From: Hyphomonas jannaschiana VP2
Lineage (GTDB): Bacteria > Pseudomonadota > Alphaproteobacteria > Caulobacterales > Hyphomonadaceae
DNA: 64,000 bases
Direction: 5' to 3'
Assembly (NCBI RefSeq): GCF_000685215.1
Contig: NZ_ARYJ01000007.1
Coordinates: 1 to 64,000 of the forward strand
In this document: piece by piece, positions 1 through 8,372 of the stretch
Numbering within the stretch: the first letter of the stretch is position 1
Layout: every line of letters begins with the position of its first letter
The notes under the pieces: model-generated
Seen by the model: the letters and a program-made list of their open reading frames with translations, nothing else
Told to the model about the DNA's origin: nothing
The model's database searches: none
Program-made: the position numbers and the translations under genes

Positions 1-313
1 CGGACTTATCCGGATCATGACGGACTATAACGGACTGCGCGCGCACGCAGCCACAAAGCGAGACAGGCACATCGCTGCCAAGGGCAGGATGTTTCCAGCG
101 CGGAGTGCGCGGCGCTTCATATGTATAGAGATCATCGGGCGGCGGGGCATCGGCCAGACAGACGAGCCGGATGTTTCCAAAACAGTCCACCGCCATCAGC
201 GCTTCGCGCCCGGTGCGTGCGTGCCAGCGGGCGACGCGCACCAGGTTCCACACCAGCCAGGGCCAGAAGAGCGGCCAGACATGGGTAAAGTAGCGTTGAA
301 GGTCAGGATGCAT
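1..313 (-). CDS. Partial hypothetical protein, runs off the left edge
   Basis: This is an open minus-strand reading frame of about 104 codons that starts with ATG at 313 and has no stop before the window edge, so its C-terminus is missing. The N-terminus reads MHPDLQRYFTHVWPLFWPW and continues into a Trp-rich, strongly hydrophobic stretch (about residues 8-22), then a basic segment (RVARWHARTGR) and a soluble part with VDCFGNIRLVCLADAPPPDD. This suggests a membrane-interacting helix followed by a small cytoplasmic domain. An in-frame TGA lies about 40 bases upstream and no other start codon lies between, so ATG 313 is the only ordinary start. A purine-rich GAGGG sits unusually close to it. 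I do not recognise the family. The visible end (near base 1) contains a CTTATCCGG string like that in the repeat at 367-472, so part of the 3' end could be repeat-derived. Confidence 0.5.
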   Translation of the reverse strand, partial: MHPDLQRYFTHVWPLFWPWLVWNLVRVARWHARTGREALMAVDCFGNIRLVCLADAPPPDDLYTYEAPRTPRWKHPALGSDVPVSLCGCVRAQSVIVRHDPDKS

Positions 314-641
314 GCCCTCAAAGATGGGGGCGAGCCCTATCAGACGAATTCAGATCACTCCCCCCAGTGTCATCCCGGAAAGCCCGCAGGGCTTATCCGG
401 GACCTTGTTCCTGTTGTGCGCACACCAGCAAGAAGGTCCCGGATAAACGCTTCGCGTTTTCCGGGATGACACGGTGCGGGTGTGGGATTGGGGCGGAACT
501 ATCCCCATATGGTGCAAATCCGGCGTGGATTGACGCAGCGAGAGGCGGGCGCGGCATTGTTTTCGCGCTGTTCCGGCGGGATGGTTCTGTTAGGATCGCT
601 TCAGAGGAAACGTAAAAAACAAAAGATGGGAGGCCTGCACC
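314..641. other. Intergenic region holding a REPIN-like repeat and the aldehyde dehydrogenase leader
   Basis: This stretch of about 330 bases carries the inverted-repeat element at 367-472 and, to its right, the leader of the aldehyde dehydrogenase gene. A GGGAGG ribosome-binding site lies just before the ATG at 642. Short frames on both strands here lack ribosome-binding sites and overlap the repeat, so I do not call genes. No promoter could be assigned with confidence. Confidence 0.6.
367..472. repeat. REPIN-like pair of inverted palindromic repeats
   Basis: Two copies of a repeat of about 40 bases face each other (left arm 367-406, right arm 433-472) around a spacer of about 26 bases. Each copy begins GTGTCATCCCGG and ends TATCCGGGACCTT. 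Each copy can fold on itself: an outer 6-bp stem TCCCGG/CCGGGA and an inner 6-bp stem closed by a GNA triloop. The inner stems differ between the copies (AAGCCC/GGGCTT versus AAACGC/GCGTTT) but pairing is kept at both changed positions. Similar GTCATCCCGG elements are common between genes of alphaproteobacteria. The paired inverted arrangement resembles a REPIN. I noticed no second full element in the window. Confidence 0.8.
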
Positions 642-2072
642 ATGAGTGCCGACATGAAATTCACGATGACAATCAATGGCAAGGCCGTCGCCGGCGCCGA
701 GACATTCGGGGTGGAGAATCCGGCCCTGGGCGAAGTGTTTGCCGAGGCGCCCAATTGCACGCAGGCGGAGCTCGATGAGGCGGTCGCCGCTGCGCGCGCG
801 GCGCTGCCGGGCTGGCGCAAGACGCCCATCGAGAAGCGCAAGGAAGTCATGCTGGCGATTGCCGGTGTCATTGCACAGAACGGCGAAGAGCTGGCCCGCC
901 TTCTGACGCGGGAACAGGGCAAGCCGTTCGAGCAGGCGATGGGCGACGTGCTGGGCGGCGCCCACTGGTTTGCCGAAACGGCCAAGCTGGACATTCCGGA
1001 AGTCGTTTCGCAGGACGATGACGAGCGCTACACGGTCACCCGCTATGAGCCGATTGGCGTTGTCGCGGCCATTGTGCCGTGGAACTTCCCGATCATCCTG
1101 GCTGCGTTCAAACTGGCACCTGCGCTGCTGGCCGGGAACACAATCGTGCTGAAGCCGGCGCCGACGACACCGCTGACGACGCTGCGCCTTGTGGAACTGA
1201 TCCGCGATGTGGTGCCTGCGGGTGTGCTGAATGTCGTCTCTGGCGATGACCGGCTCGGCCCCTGGCTGACCGGCCATTCCGGCATCGACAAGATCAGCTT
1301 CACCGGATCGACCCAGACGGGCCGCAAAGTGATGGAAGGGGCCTCGAAAGAGCTGAAGAAGGTGACGCTGGAACTCGGCGGCAATGACGCGGCCATCGTC
1401 ATGCCGGACGTGAACGTTGAGGCCGTCGCGCAGCAGCTGTTCTGGGCGGCATTCCAGAACACCGGGCAGATCTGCATCGCGACGAAGCGCATGTATGTGC
1501 ACAAGGACATTTACGAGCCGCTGAAGGCCGCGCTGGTGGAATATGCCAAGACCGTGAAGGTTGGCGACGGCTCCCAGCAGGGCACGCAGATCGGGCCGAT
1601 CCAGAACAAGGCGCAGTATCAGCGTGTGCTGGACCTGATCCAGGATTCGAAAGACAAGGGCTACAAATTCCTGATCGGCGGCGAAGCCTCCACGGCGCCG
1701 GGCTATTTCGTGCCGGTGACCATCCTCGACAATCCGCCCGAAGATGCGCGTATCGTTCAGGAGGAACAGTTCGGGCCGGTCCTGCCGCTGATGTCGTTCG
1801 ACAATCTCGATGAAGTCGTCAGCCGTGCCAATGATACGATCTACGGCCTCGGCGCCTCGGTCTGGAGTGCAGACATCGCCAAGGCGCAGGAAATTGCCGA
1901 CCAGCTGGAAACCGGCACGGTGTGGATCAACGAGACCCAGCACCTGTCGCCGCACGCCGTGTTCGGCGGGGCGAAACAGTCCGGCATTGGCGGGGAAGGC
2001 GGCGAGCATGGCCTGCTGGAATTCTGCCAGCCCAAGACGACCAATATCCGCCGCAATGCGACGGTCGCCTGA
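642..2072 (+). CDS. NAD(P)-dependent aldehyde dehydrogenase
   Basis: A 476-residue member of the aldehyde dehydrogenase superfamily, which oxidises an aldehyde to the acid with NAD(P)+ in the cytoplasm. The catalytic set is complete: Asn148 in PWNFP, Lys171 in VLKPAP, the general base Glu244 in LELGG, the nucleophile Cys278 in NTGQICIA, and the cofactor-binding EEQFGP near residue 375. Length is usual for the family. The start is well supported by GGGAGG nine bases upstream. The substrate cannot be told from sequence; the family covers aliphatic and aromatic aldehydes. It stands alone, with a repeat element upstream and a terminator-like hairpin downstream. Confidence 0.93.
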   Translation: MSADMKFTMTINGKAVAGAETFGVENPALGEVFAEAPNCTQAELDEAVAAARAALPGWRKTPIEKRKEVMLAIAGVIAQNGEELARLLTREQGKPFEQAMGDVLGGAHWFAETAKLDIPEVVSQDDDERYTVTRYEPIGVVAAIVPWNFPIILAAFKLAPALLAGNTIVLKPAPTTPLTTLRLVELIRDVVPAGVLNVVSGDDRLGPWLTGHSGIDKISFTGSTQTGRKVMEGASKELKKVTLELGGNDAAIVMPDVNVEAVAQQLFWAAFQNTGQICIATKRMYVHKDIYEPLKAALVEYAKTVKVGDGSQQGTQIGPIQNKAQYQRVLDLIQDSKDKGYKFLIGGEASTAPGYFVPVTILDNPPEDARIVQEEQFGPVLPLMSFDNLDEVVSRANDTIYGLGASVWSADIAKAQEIADQLETGTVWINETQHLSPHAVFGGAKQSGIGGEGGEHGLLEFCQPKTTNIRRNATVA

Positions 2073-2115
2073 GGCAGCAGGACGGCTGGCCGAAAGCGGA
2101 CATTTCTGACGGAAA

Positions 2116-2153
2116 GAGGCGGGCGCGGCATGACGCGCTCGCCTCTGCCTTTT
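2116..2153 (+). terminator. Rho-independent terminator-like hairpin after the aldehyde dehydrogenase
   Basis: A 12-bp stem (GAGGCGGGCGCG at 2116-2127 paired with 2134-2145, one G-U wobble) with a 6-base loop is followed by TGCCTTTT. The T-run is short, so strength is uncertain. It lies 44 bases after the aldehyde dehydrogenase stop and separates it from the next gene. Confidence 0.6.
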
Positions 2154-2235
2154 CCTGCCGTGATCCGTGTTGACCGCCCTAGGGGCAGGTGCGGTTGCCA
2201 CTGTCCGGCAAGACCGGATTTGAAAGGAACATGAT

Positions 2236-2994
2236 TTGGACCCCTATTTTTACCGGAAAAAGGACTATGTGATCGCCACCGAACATGGCGCAGGACCTTG
2301 GGATCCGCGCATGCTGCATGGCGGCGCGCCGTCTGGCCTGATTGCCAGTATTGTGCAGAATTTGCCGAGCGAAGTGCCGATGTCGGTAACGCGCCTGACC
2401 ATCGACCTGCAGCGCCCGGTGCCTGTGGGGATGCTGGACATCGATGTGAACATTACCCGCGAAGGGCGCAACATTCAGACCTCGGAAATCATCCTGTCCG
2501 CCAATGGCAAGCAGGTTGTCCGGGCCTCGGCGCTGAAGATCCGCAAGGAAGAGCTGAAGCTGCCGGAAGAGTCGGCGATGCCGGAAATTGAGGGCACCAT
2601 TCCGGAAACGCCCATCGGCTTCCCGCGTGCGGTCGGTTTCAATACGGCGGTGGAGATGCGCACGGAAGACCCGGCGGCCGTCTCGCGCAAGGCGGTCTGG
2701 TTCCACATCAAACGGCCTTTCCTGGACAGCCAGGAGACGACGCCGCTGATGCGGGCGGCGGCGACGGGCGACTATTGCAACGGGTTCGGCTCGACGCTCG
2801 ATTTTGACGTTTGGACCTATATCAATGCCGACCTGACGCTGCACTTCGCGCGCGAGCCTGTGGGCGAATGGATCAAGCTGGAGGCCAATTCCTGGATCGG
2901 CCCGGATGGCCGCGGGCTAGGCTTCGGGGAATTGTCGGACCAGCATGGACCCTTCGGCCGGGCGGTCCAGTCTCTGGTGATCGCGAAGCGCTGA
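2236..2994 (+). CDS. Thioesterase-like double-hotdog protein
   Basis: A 252-residue protein resembling the TesB-like acyl-CoA thioesterase superfamily. The first half carries HGGAPSGLIASI followed by MSVTRLTIDLQRPVP, typical of the first hotdog fold. The second half has VWTYINADLTLHF and a final SLVIAKR strand, typical of the second. Such proteins hydrolyse or bind acyl-CoA, but the substrate is unknown. The start is a TTG at 2236. An ATG five bases upstream is in another frame and meets a stop after 13 codons. AAGGAAC precedes the TTG at a workable distance, and the next in-frame ATG comes much later. It is a stand-alone gene between two hairpins. Confidence 0.75.
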   Translation: MDPYFYRKKDYVIATEHGAGPWDPRMLHGGAPSGLIASIVQNLPSEVPMSVTRLTIDLQRPVPVGMLDIDVNITREGRNIQTSEIILSANGKQVVRASALKIRKEELKLPEESAMPEIEGTIPETPIGFPRAVGFNTAVEMRTEDPAAVSRKAVWFHIKRPFLDSQETTPLMRAAATGDYCNGFGSTLDFDVWTYINADLTLHFAREPVGEWIKLEANSWIGPDGRGLGFGELSDQHGPFGRAVQSLVIAKR

Positions 2995-3013
2995 GCTGTC
3001 GGTGAGCGGGCGG

Positions 3014-3033
3014 GCTTTGCCGGGCGGCAAAGC
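3014..3033 (+). terminator. Hairpin between the thioesterase-like gene and tgt
   Basis: GCTTTGCC (3014-3021) and GGCAAAGC (3026-3033) form a perfect 8-bp stem with a GGGC loop; flanking GCG bases could extend it. It lacks a following T-run, so it may be a weak or Rho-assisted terminator, or an RNA element just before the tgt start at 3051. Confidence 0.4.
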
Positions 3034-3050
3034 TCGCTTATACGCCGCGC

Positions 3051-4202
3051 ATGACAACCTTTCCGTTTGAGATCAAGGCCCGCGAGGGCAAGGCGCGCAC
3101 GGGCGTGCTGAAAACGCCGCGCGGCGACATCCGCACGCCGGCCTTTATGCCCGTGGGGACAGCGGGCACCGTGAAAGCGCTCTATATGGATCAGGTGAAG
3201 GGCGCCGGGGCAGACATCATCCTCGGCAATACCTACCACCTGATGCTGCGCCCCGGTGCCGAACGGGTCAGCCGTCTGGGTGGTCTGCACAAATTCGCGC
3301 ACTGGGACGGTCCGATGCTGACCGATAGCGGCGGCTTTCAGGTGTGGAGTCTCGCCCAGCTGCGCAAGATGGATGCCGACGGGGTGACCTTCCAGAGCCA
3401 TATCGATGGCTCCACGCACCGGCTGGACCCGGCGCGCAGCATCGAGATCCAGGCAGACCTGCTTGGCGCCGACATCTCCATGCAGCTTGACGAGTGCACC
3501 GATTATCCGTGCACGCATGAGCAGGCAGAAGAGAGCCTCGAACTCTCCCTGCGATGGGGCGAGCGCAGCCTCGATGCGTTCGGCGAACGGGATGCGCAGA
3601 CGCTGTTTGGCATCATTCAGGGCTCGAACTTTGCCGATCTGCGCGAACGGTCCGCAAAAGGGGTCGTGTCGCAAGGGTTCGGCGGGATTGCGCTTGGCGG
3701 TCTCGCGGTGGGCGAGGGGCATGCGCAGATGTGCGAGACGATCGACATGACCGTGCCGCACCTGCCGGATGGCATGCCGCGTTACGTGATGGGGGTGGGC
3801 AAGCCGATCGACCTGGTGGAGAGCGTGGCCCGCGGTATCGACATGTTCGATTGCGTGCTGCCGACCCGGTCCGGGCGCCACGGACAGGCCTGGACCTGGG
3901 CCGGGCCGGTGAACGTCAAGAATGCGAAATTCGCGGAGGACCTCTCCCCGCTGGATGACGCCGTCGACTGCCCGGCCAGCCGCGACTATCCGCGCGCCTA
4001 TTACCACCACCTGTTCCGGGCGGGGGAGTATCTGGGGCCAATGCTGCTGAGCTGGCACAACACAGCCTTCTTCCAGGCCCTGATGCAGGAGATCCGGACG
4101 TCCATCGCCGAAGGACGGTTCGAGACGCTGAGAGCGCGGCTCAGTGACGCCTGGGCCTCCACAAAGTCGAAGCCCCGCGCCTCCGAGGGTGAGCCTGGTT
4201 AG
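3051..4202 (+). CDS. tgt: tRNA-guanine(34) transglycosylase
   Basis: A 383-residue enzyme of the queuosine pathway that swaps guanine-34 of GUN-anticodon tRNAs for preQ1. Motifs: Asp92 in TDSGGFQ, DECT at 147-150, the GGLAVGE loop near 217, and [11 protein letters not shown] with the likely nucleophile Asp267. These fit the bacterial preQ1 type. The zinc site is unusual. The family normally has CxCxxC plus a distant His. Here the stretch reads AVDCPASR, so only the middle Cys307 and His336 remain, with Val305 and Ser310 in the other two places. The rest of the fold looks intact. The 3' end overlaps the convergent lipoprotein gene by four bases. Confidence 0.93.
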   Translation: MTTFPFEIKAREGKARTGVLKTPRGDIRTPAFMPVGTAGTVKALYMDQVKGAGADIILGNTYHLMLRPGAERVSRLGGLHKFAHWDGPMLTDSGGFQVWSLAQLRKMDADGVTFQSHIDGSTHRLDPARSIEIQADLLGADISMQLDECTDYPCTHEQAEESLELSLRWGERSLDAFGERDAQTLFGIIQGSNFADLRERSAKGVVSQGFGGIALGGLAVGEGHAQMCETIDMTVPHLPDGMPRYVMGVGKPIDLVESVARGIDMFDCVLPTRSGRHGQAWTWAGPVNVKNAKFAEDLSPLDDAVDCPASRDYPRAYYHHLFRAGEYLGPMLLSWHNTAFFQALMQEIRTSIAEGRFETLRARLSDAWASTKSKPRASEGEPG

Positions 4203-4828
4203 TCCGGTGTGTCGCCTTTGAACAGGGTCTTGTCGGGCTCTGCTTCAACCGGGTTCGGCCGGGCAGGCGGCGGACAGTTCCGGGCGAGGCCAACGCCCTT
4301 CAGATAGGCCCTGCGCTGGGCGCCGAGCCGGAAGGCCTGATTGTACTTCTTCTGATAGGCATAGGCCCCCGTCGCGCGCCGCACGAGGCTGCGGAAGGGA
4401 ATCAGGCCGCTGGCGGTCGACGAAATCGTGTCGAGCGCTGCATCGGAGGCTTCATCAGCCAGTTTTTCCGTCCGCAGGCGCTCGTCGGGGTTTTCGGTAT
4501 CCCAGTCTGGCCCGAGCGCAGCGTCCAGCTCCGCCAGCATCAGCGTGATTTCGGAACAGCCAATGTCTTCCGGCACGTCATAGGGGCTTTCGATCCCCTG
4601 CAGGACAACGGGAATCGGGTCGCGCTTCAGGTTCAGATCCTCCAGCGGGGACATGGCGGCATCGGGAATACCGTCTTTTGTCTGGGTGTAAGCGCTGCCA
4701 GCTGCCGCTTCGGTGTTCTTTACGACCCCCTGGGAGGCCGCGTCATTTTCCGCAGGGGCAGGTTCGGGGCTGCTGGCACAGGCTGCAGCCAGAAAGAGGG
4801 CGGGCAGGATCAGGATGGAATATCTCAT
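4199..4828 (-). CDS. Hypothetical lipoprotein
   Basis: A 209-residue protein starting with a lipoprotein signal: a basic Arg, a hydrophobic run and the lipobox LAAAC at residues 13-17, then a Ser/Pro/Glu-rich linker. It should be acylated on Cys17 and anchored to a membrane in the periplasm. The mature part has two further cysteines (in DIGCSE and ARNCPP) that could form a disulfide, and a basic helix with [12 protein letters not shown] recognise no enzymatic motif. It is convergent with tgt, sharing four bases, and lies next to the tRNA gene. Confidence 0.72.
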   Translation of the reverse strand: MRYSILILPALFLAAACASSPEPAPAENDAASQGVVKNTEAAAGSAYTQTKDGIPDAAMSPLEDLNLKRDPIPVVLQGIESPYDVPEDIGCSEITLMLAELDAALGPDWDTENPDERLRTEKLADEASDAALDTISSTASGLIPFRSLVRRATGAYAYQKKYNQAFRLGAQRRAYLKGVGLARNCPPPARPNPVEAEPDKTLFKGDTPD

Positions 4829-4926
4829 GATTTCAGTTTGAGAGAAGAAATGTGACGACTTGTGGCGATTGGGTGCAGGCGGGTGTTGACCAGTCCCGAA
4901 CCCTTCTCTAAATGGGCCGCTCTGGC

Positions 4927-5002
4927 GTGCCCTTAGCTCAGCTGGTAGAGCAACTGACTTTTAATCAGTAGGTCGCAGGTTCGAACCCTGCAGGGCACAC
5001 CA
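4927..5002 (+). tRNA. tRNA-Lys (anticodon UUU)
   Basis: The acceptor arms GTGCCCT (4927-4933) and AGGGCAC (4992-4998) pair perfectly, followed by discriminator A and an encoded CCA (5000-5002). The D-arm TAGCTCAGCTGGTAGAGC and the T-arm with GGTTCGAACC are canonical. The anticodon stem ACTGA/TCAGT encloses the loop CTTTTAA with anticodon TTT at 4960-4962. It therefore reads AAA/AAG lysine codons. It stands alone, between a lipoprotein gene and the 3' end of a peptidase gene on the other strand. Confidence 0.97.
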
Positions 5003-5012
5003 TCTTCTCCCC

Positions 5013-7043
5013 TCACTCTCCCTTCACATGGTTATCGTACCAGCCAACATAGCGCTGGTAGCGGTCTGCGACAAAGCTTGGCCGTCCGATTGAATGGTCT
5101 TCGCCCGGATACACGACCAGCCCGGTTTCGATGCCGCGCTTGCGAAGGGCCTGGTACATTTCCTCCGAATTGAGAATCGGCACGTTCCAGTCCGCGCCGC
5201 CGCCGATGAACAGGCTGGGTGTGGTGACATTGCCGATCTGGTAGAAGGGCGAGATCCGGTGCCATTCGGACTGGTTCTCCCAGGGCAGGCCGAGTTCCAT
5301 CACCCATTCGCGCTGATAGATGTCGTGGCCGTAATTGGCCGTATAGTTCGCCTCGCTGGCGCCGCTGACGGCGCCTTTGAACCGGCCGGTCTTTGTGATC
5401 ACGTAATTGGTGAGAATGCCGCCATAGGACCAGCCGCCGACGCCGAGACGGTTTTCATCGGCCAGGCCCATTTCCACGGCCTTGTCGACACCGGCCATGA
5501 CGTCGGCAAAGTCCCGGTTGCCCCAGTCGGCCCAGATGGCGGACGCATAGTCCTGCCCGCGCCCGCTGGAGCCGCGTGGATTGACCATGACGGTCGTGTA
5601 GCCATTGGCGGCATAGATCTGGGCAAATGGGTCAAAGCCATAGTCAAACTGCGCCACAGGGCCGCCGTGGATGCGCAGGATGGCCGGAGGCACGGCGTTT
5701 CCGCTTATGCCCAGCGCCGGGTAGATGAATTCCTGCACCGTATCGCCATCAGGATTCGTGAAGTCGACGAATTGCGGCGTGGATAGCGACAGCTGGTTCA
5801 GCAGATCCGCATTGGTGTGCGTCACCTGGCTGAGCTTTCCACGCTTGTCGCTGAAGAAGATGTCGCTGGGCACAGCCGGGGTCGACACCACGGCGGCCAT
5901 CGTGCCCTTCGGTCCGAGGTCGAAGCCTGTGACGGCCAGTTCGCCGTCGATGACTTTGCGGATCGAATTCTTTCTCAGGTCGTAGGCTGACACCGGCTGT
6001 GTGCCGGAGTCTTCGCTAAGGAAGTAGATGGTCCGCCCATCCTCGGAGAAGGCCGGGGAATAGACGTTCCGGTCCAGCGCCTCGGTCAAAACCTCTTCCT
6101 TGCCGCCATCGGCGGGCACGACGGCCAGGTGAATGGTGGCATACCAGACAAGCTCCGGCTGGATCTGGGCGGTGTAAGCGATGGACTTTCCGTCCGGGCT
6201 CCAGTCCGGCGATGCATCGGTCCCCGGGTTGAAGGTGAGTTGCCGGGGATCGGCTGGCGCGGCCGAGGTGTCTGCCGGAATGGTGAAGATGTCGGAATTG
6301 AAATTGTCGTCCGGTTCTTCGGTATGGTTGCTGACATAGGCGATCTGCTTGCCGTCGGGGCTCCAGTCCGGCTCGCTGTCATCGCGCTGGCCGAAGGTCA
6401 GCTGGACAGGTTCCTCATTGCGGCCGGCGGTTACGTAAAGATGGGTATAGGTGCGGTCCAGATAGCCGACCCCGTCTTCTTTGAACTGCAGGCGATCGAT
6501 GACGTAGGGATGTTCCTTCGGCGTATCGCCATTGGCTTTGGCCTCCCGGTCTGCCTTGGCGTTGTCACTCTCATCGGTGATGAGCAGGGCCATGCGCTTG
6601 CCGTCCGGGGCCCATTCGAAGCCGTCCACGCCTTGGGTCACATCAGTGTAGGCCAAGGCCTCGCCGCCGCGCATGTCCAGCGTCCAGACCTGCGTGGCCG
6701 CTTCCTCGTCGAGATCGTCACGGGCGGCCAGGAAGGCGAGTTGCGATCCGTCCGGGCTCCATTGCGGGTCGCTCGCGCTGTAGGTTTCGCCGGTCAGCGG
6801 CAGGACGGTGCCGTCTTCCATGGAGACCATCCAGATACGGGTGAAGGTCTTGTCCTCGTCCATGTCGTTGCGTTTGACGGTGTAGGCAGCCCAGGCCCCG
6901 TCCGGGCTGAGGTCCACTGAGGAGACATCCCGGATTGCCAGCAGATCGTCGACCGTGATCGCGCGCTTTTCCTGTGCCGAGGCGGGCACGGCGGCCAGGG
7001 CGAGCAGGGCGCAGAGGCTGAGGGATGACTTCAGATATTTCAT
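5013..7043 (-). CDS. Secreted S9-family (prolyl oligopeptidase-like) peptidase
   Basis: A 676-residue exported serine peptidase of the dipeptidyl/acylaminoacyl peptidase type. Residues 1-23 are a Sec signal peptide ending ASA. Residues about 30-380 form a beta-propeller with repeated SPDG motifs (TolB/WD40-like PD40 blades). The C-terminal alpha/beta hydrolase domain has the triad Ser539 (GGWSYGG), Asp618 (GADWNVP) and His650 (GEDHSIG), with an oxyanion-side HGGP motif near 455. Such enzymes trim short peptides in the periplasm or outside the cell. The promoter must lie in the 130-base gap shared with folP, which is divergent. The exact substrate class is not deducible. Confidence 0.92.
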   Translation of the reverse strand: MKYLKSSLSLCALLALAAVPASAQEKRAITVDDLLAIRDVSSVDLSPDGAWAAYTVKRNDMDEDKTFTRIWMVSMEDGTVLPLTGETYSASDPQWSPDGSQLAFLAARDDLDEEAATQVWTLDMRGGEALAYTDVTQGVDGFEWAPDGKRMALLITDESDNAKADREAKANGDTPKEHPYVIDRLQFKEDGVGYLDRTYTHLYVTAGRNEEPVQLTFGQRDDSEPDWSPDGKQIAYVSNHTEEPDDNFNSDIFTIPADTSAAPADPRQLTFNPGTDASPDWSPDGKSIAYTAQIQPELVWYATIHLAVVPADGGKEEVLTEALDRNVYSPAFSEDGRTIYFLSEDSGTQPVSAYDLRKNSIRKVIDGELAVTGFDLGPKGTMAAVVSTPAVPSDIFFSDKRGKLSQVTHTNADLLNQLSLSTPQFVDFTNPDGDTVQEFIYPALGISGNAVPPAILRIHGGPVAQFDYGFDPFAQIYAANGYTTVMVNPRGSSGRGQDYASAIWADWGNRDFADVMAGVDKAVEMGLADENRLGVGGWSYGGILTNYVITKTGRFKGAVSGASEANYTANYGHDIYQREWVMELGLPWENQSEWHRISPFYQIGNVTTPSLFIGGGADWNVPILNSEEMYQALRKRGIETGLVVYPGEDHSIGRPSFVADRYQRYVGWYDNHVKGE

Positions 7044-7173
7044 GGGGGAGGCTCCTCGAAGAGAACGTAAAGCTTACTCTCTTCCTGTGGCGCGGCAATG
7101 GCGTGCTGAAACCTCAGTTTGCCGCACCGGATTGGCCTGTTATATCCGCGCTTTCACCGCGCGAGGGGCCGGT

Positions 7174-8010
7174 ATGGACAACGCCGTCCGCAAGACAATC
7201 CGGGAAGAGTTGCTGCACCGGCTGACCGGTGGGCGGGTGATGCTGATGGGCATCCTGAACGTGACGCCGGATTCCTTCTCGGATGGCGGCGAGCATTACG
7301 GGCTGGCCGAGGCGCTACGCCATGCGGAACAGATGCAGCAGGAAGGTGCGGATATCATCGATGTCGGCGGAGAGTCGACGCGCCCGAATGCCGACGAGGT
7401 GGATGCCGAAGAAGAATGGCGCCGGGTCTCAGGCGCGATTGCTGCGCTTTCGGAAGCTGGCGCGCTGCCGCTGTCCATCGATACCTACAAGGCGTCTGTC
7501 GCACGCCAGGCGGCCGCCGCAGGCGCTGTGATCATAAATGACGTCTGGGGCATGACGCGTGACCCTGACATGGCTGCAGCGGTGTCTGAAACGGCCAGTC
7601 TTGTCGTTGTGACCTACAATCGCGGCAAGGCAGACGGCACGATCAATCTGCGTGACGACATGGCCAGCTTCTTTGCCGAGAGCTTTGCCGAGGCGGATGC
7701 GCACGGCATTCCGCGCGAGCATGTGATCCTCGACCCGGGCGTCGGGTTCGGGAAAACCTACGAACAGAATTTCGGTGTCCTGGCCAATCTCGATGTGCTC
7801 ACGGACACCGGGCGCCCGGTTCTGGTCGGCGTGTCCCGGAAGTCCTTTATCGGGCGCCTGACGGGCAACCCTGTCGGCGACCGGTTGATCGGGACGCTTG
7901 CCGCCAATCTGGACAGCGTCAGCCGCGGCGCATCCATCCTGCGGGTGCACGATGTTGCTGCGCACCGCGAAGCCCTCAACATGTTGGAAGCAATCGAGAA
8001 AGCAAAATGA
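7174..8010 (+). CDS. folP: Dihydropteroate synthase
   Basis: A 278-residue TIM-barrel enzyme that joins 6-hydroxymethyl-dihydropterin diphosphate to p-aminobenzoate, the sulfonamide target. Signatures: ILNVTPDSFSDGG at about 27-39, DVGGESTRP at 63-71, INDVWG, LDPGVGFGKT and GVSRKSFIG. I chose ATG 7174, with AGGGG six bases upstream. Longer in-frame extension runs back to 6955, into the divergent peptidase gene, and is not plausible. It starts a folP-folB-folK operon in which the next gene overlaps by four bases, so translation is probably coupled. Confidence 0.96.
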   Translation: MDNAVRKTIREELLHRLTGGRVMLMGILNVTPDSFSDGGEHYGLAEALRHAEQMQQEGADIIDVGGESTRPNADEVDAEEEWRRVSGAIAALSEAGALPLSIDTYKASVARQAAAAGAVIINDVWGMTRDPDMAAAVSETASLVVVTYNRGKADGTINLRDDMASFFAESFAEADAHGIPREHVILDPGVGFGKTYEQNFGVLANLDVLTDTGRPVLVGVSRKSFIGRLTGNPVGDRLIGTLAANLDSVSRGASILRVHDVAAHREALNMLEAIEKAK

Positions 8011-8372
8011 CCGACCGCGTATTCGTCACCAATCTGTGCCTTCATGGGTTTCACGGGCTTCACAAGGCTGAAAACTCCCTCGGGCAAAAATTCTATATCG
8101 ACCTGGATTGCGAGCTGAAGCCGCAGGCGGCCCGCAAGGACGAGATGTCTGAGACGGTTCACTATGGCGAACTGTGCGATCTGGCTGAGCGTCTGTCCGG
8201 GGAGACAGTTTTCAATCTCATCGAAACATTTGCAGAGCGGATCGCGTTCGCCGTGCTGGAAGACCAGCCACTTGTGGAGCGGATCACGGTGACGGTTCGC
8301 AAACCGTCCGCGCCGATCCGGCACTTTGTCGATCATGTGGGTGTGGTCATTACGCGGAGCCGTGATGGCTGA
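8007..8372 (+). CDS. folB: Dihydroneopterin aldolase
   Basis: A 121-residue enzyme that cleaves 7,8-dihydroneopterin to 6-hydroxymethyl-dihydropterin and glycolaldehyde. The fold is shown by the N-terminal LCLHGFHGLH, followed by GQKFYIDLDCEL, the helix with HYGELCDLAERL, NLIETFAERIA and the final strand ITVTVRKPSAPI. The Glu of NLIETFAE and the Lys of VRKP match conserved active-site positions. Length is typical. ATGA at 8007-8010 overlaps the folP stop, and its own 3' end overlaps folK, so the three genes form one transcript. Confidence 0.95.
   Translation: MTDRVFVTNLCLHGFHGLHKAENSLGQKFYIDLDCELKPQAARKDEMSETVHYGELCDLAERLSGETVFNLIETFAERIAFAVLEDQPLVERITVTVRKPSAPIRHFVDHVGVVITRSRDG

Noticed and set aside
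393-2201. A 602-codon open frame on the minus strand opposite the aldehyde dehydrogenase
   Set aside because: It is antisense to a gene with complete catalytic motifs, is rich in Arg, His and Asp as expected of a GC-rich shadow frame, and has no recognisable domain.
2817-4058. A 413-codon open frame on the minus strand opposite tgt
   Set aside because: Shadow of tgt and the thioesterase-like gene; composition is unlike a real protein.
6955-7173. N-terminal extension of folP
   Set aside because: It overlaps the 5' end of the divergent peptidase and adds residues without homology; ATG 7174 has a good ribosome-binding site and conserved start.
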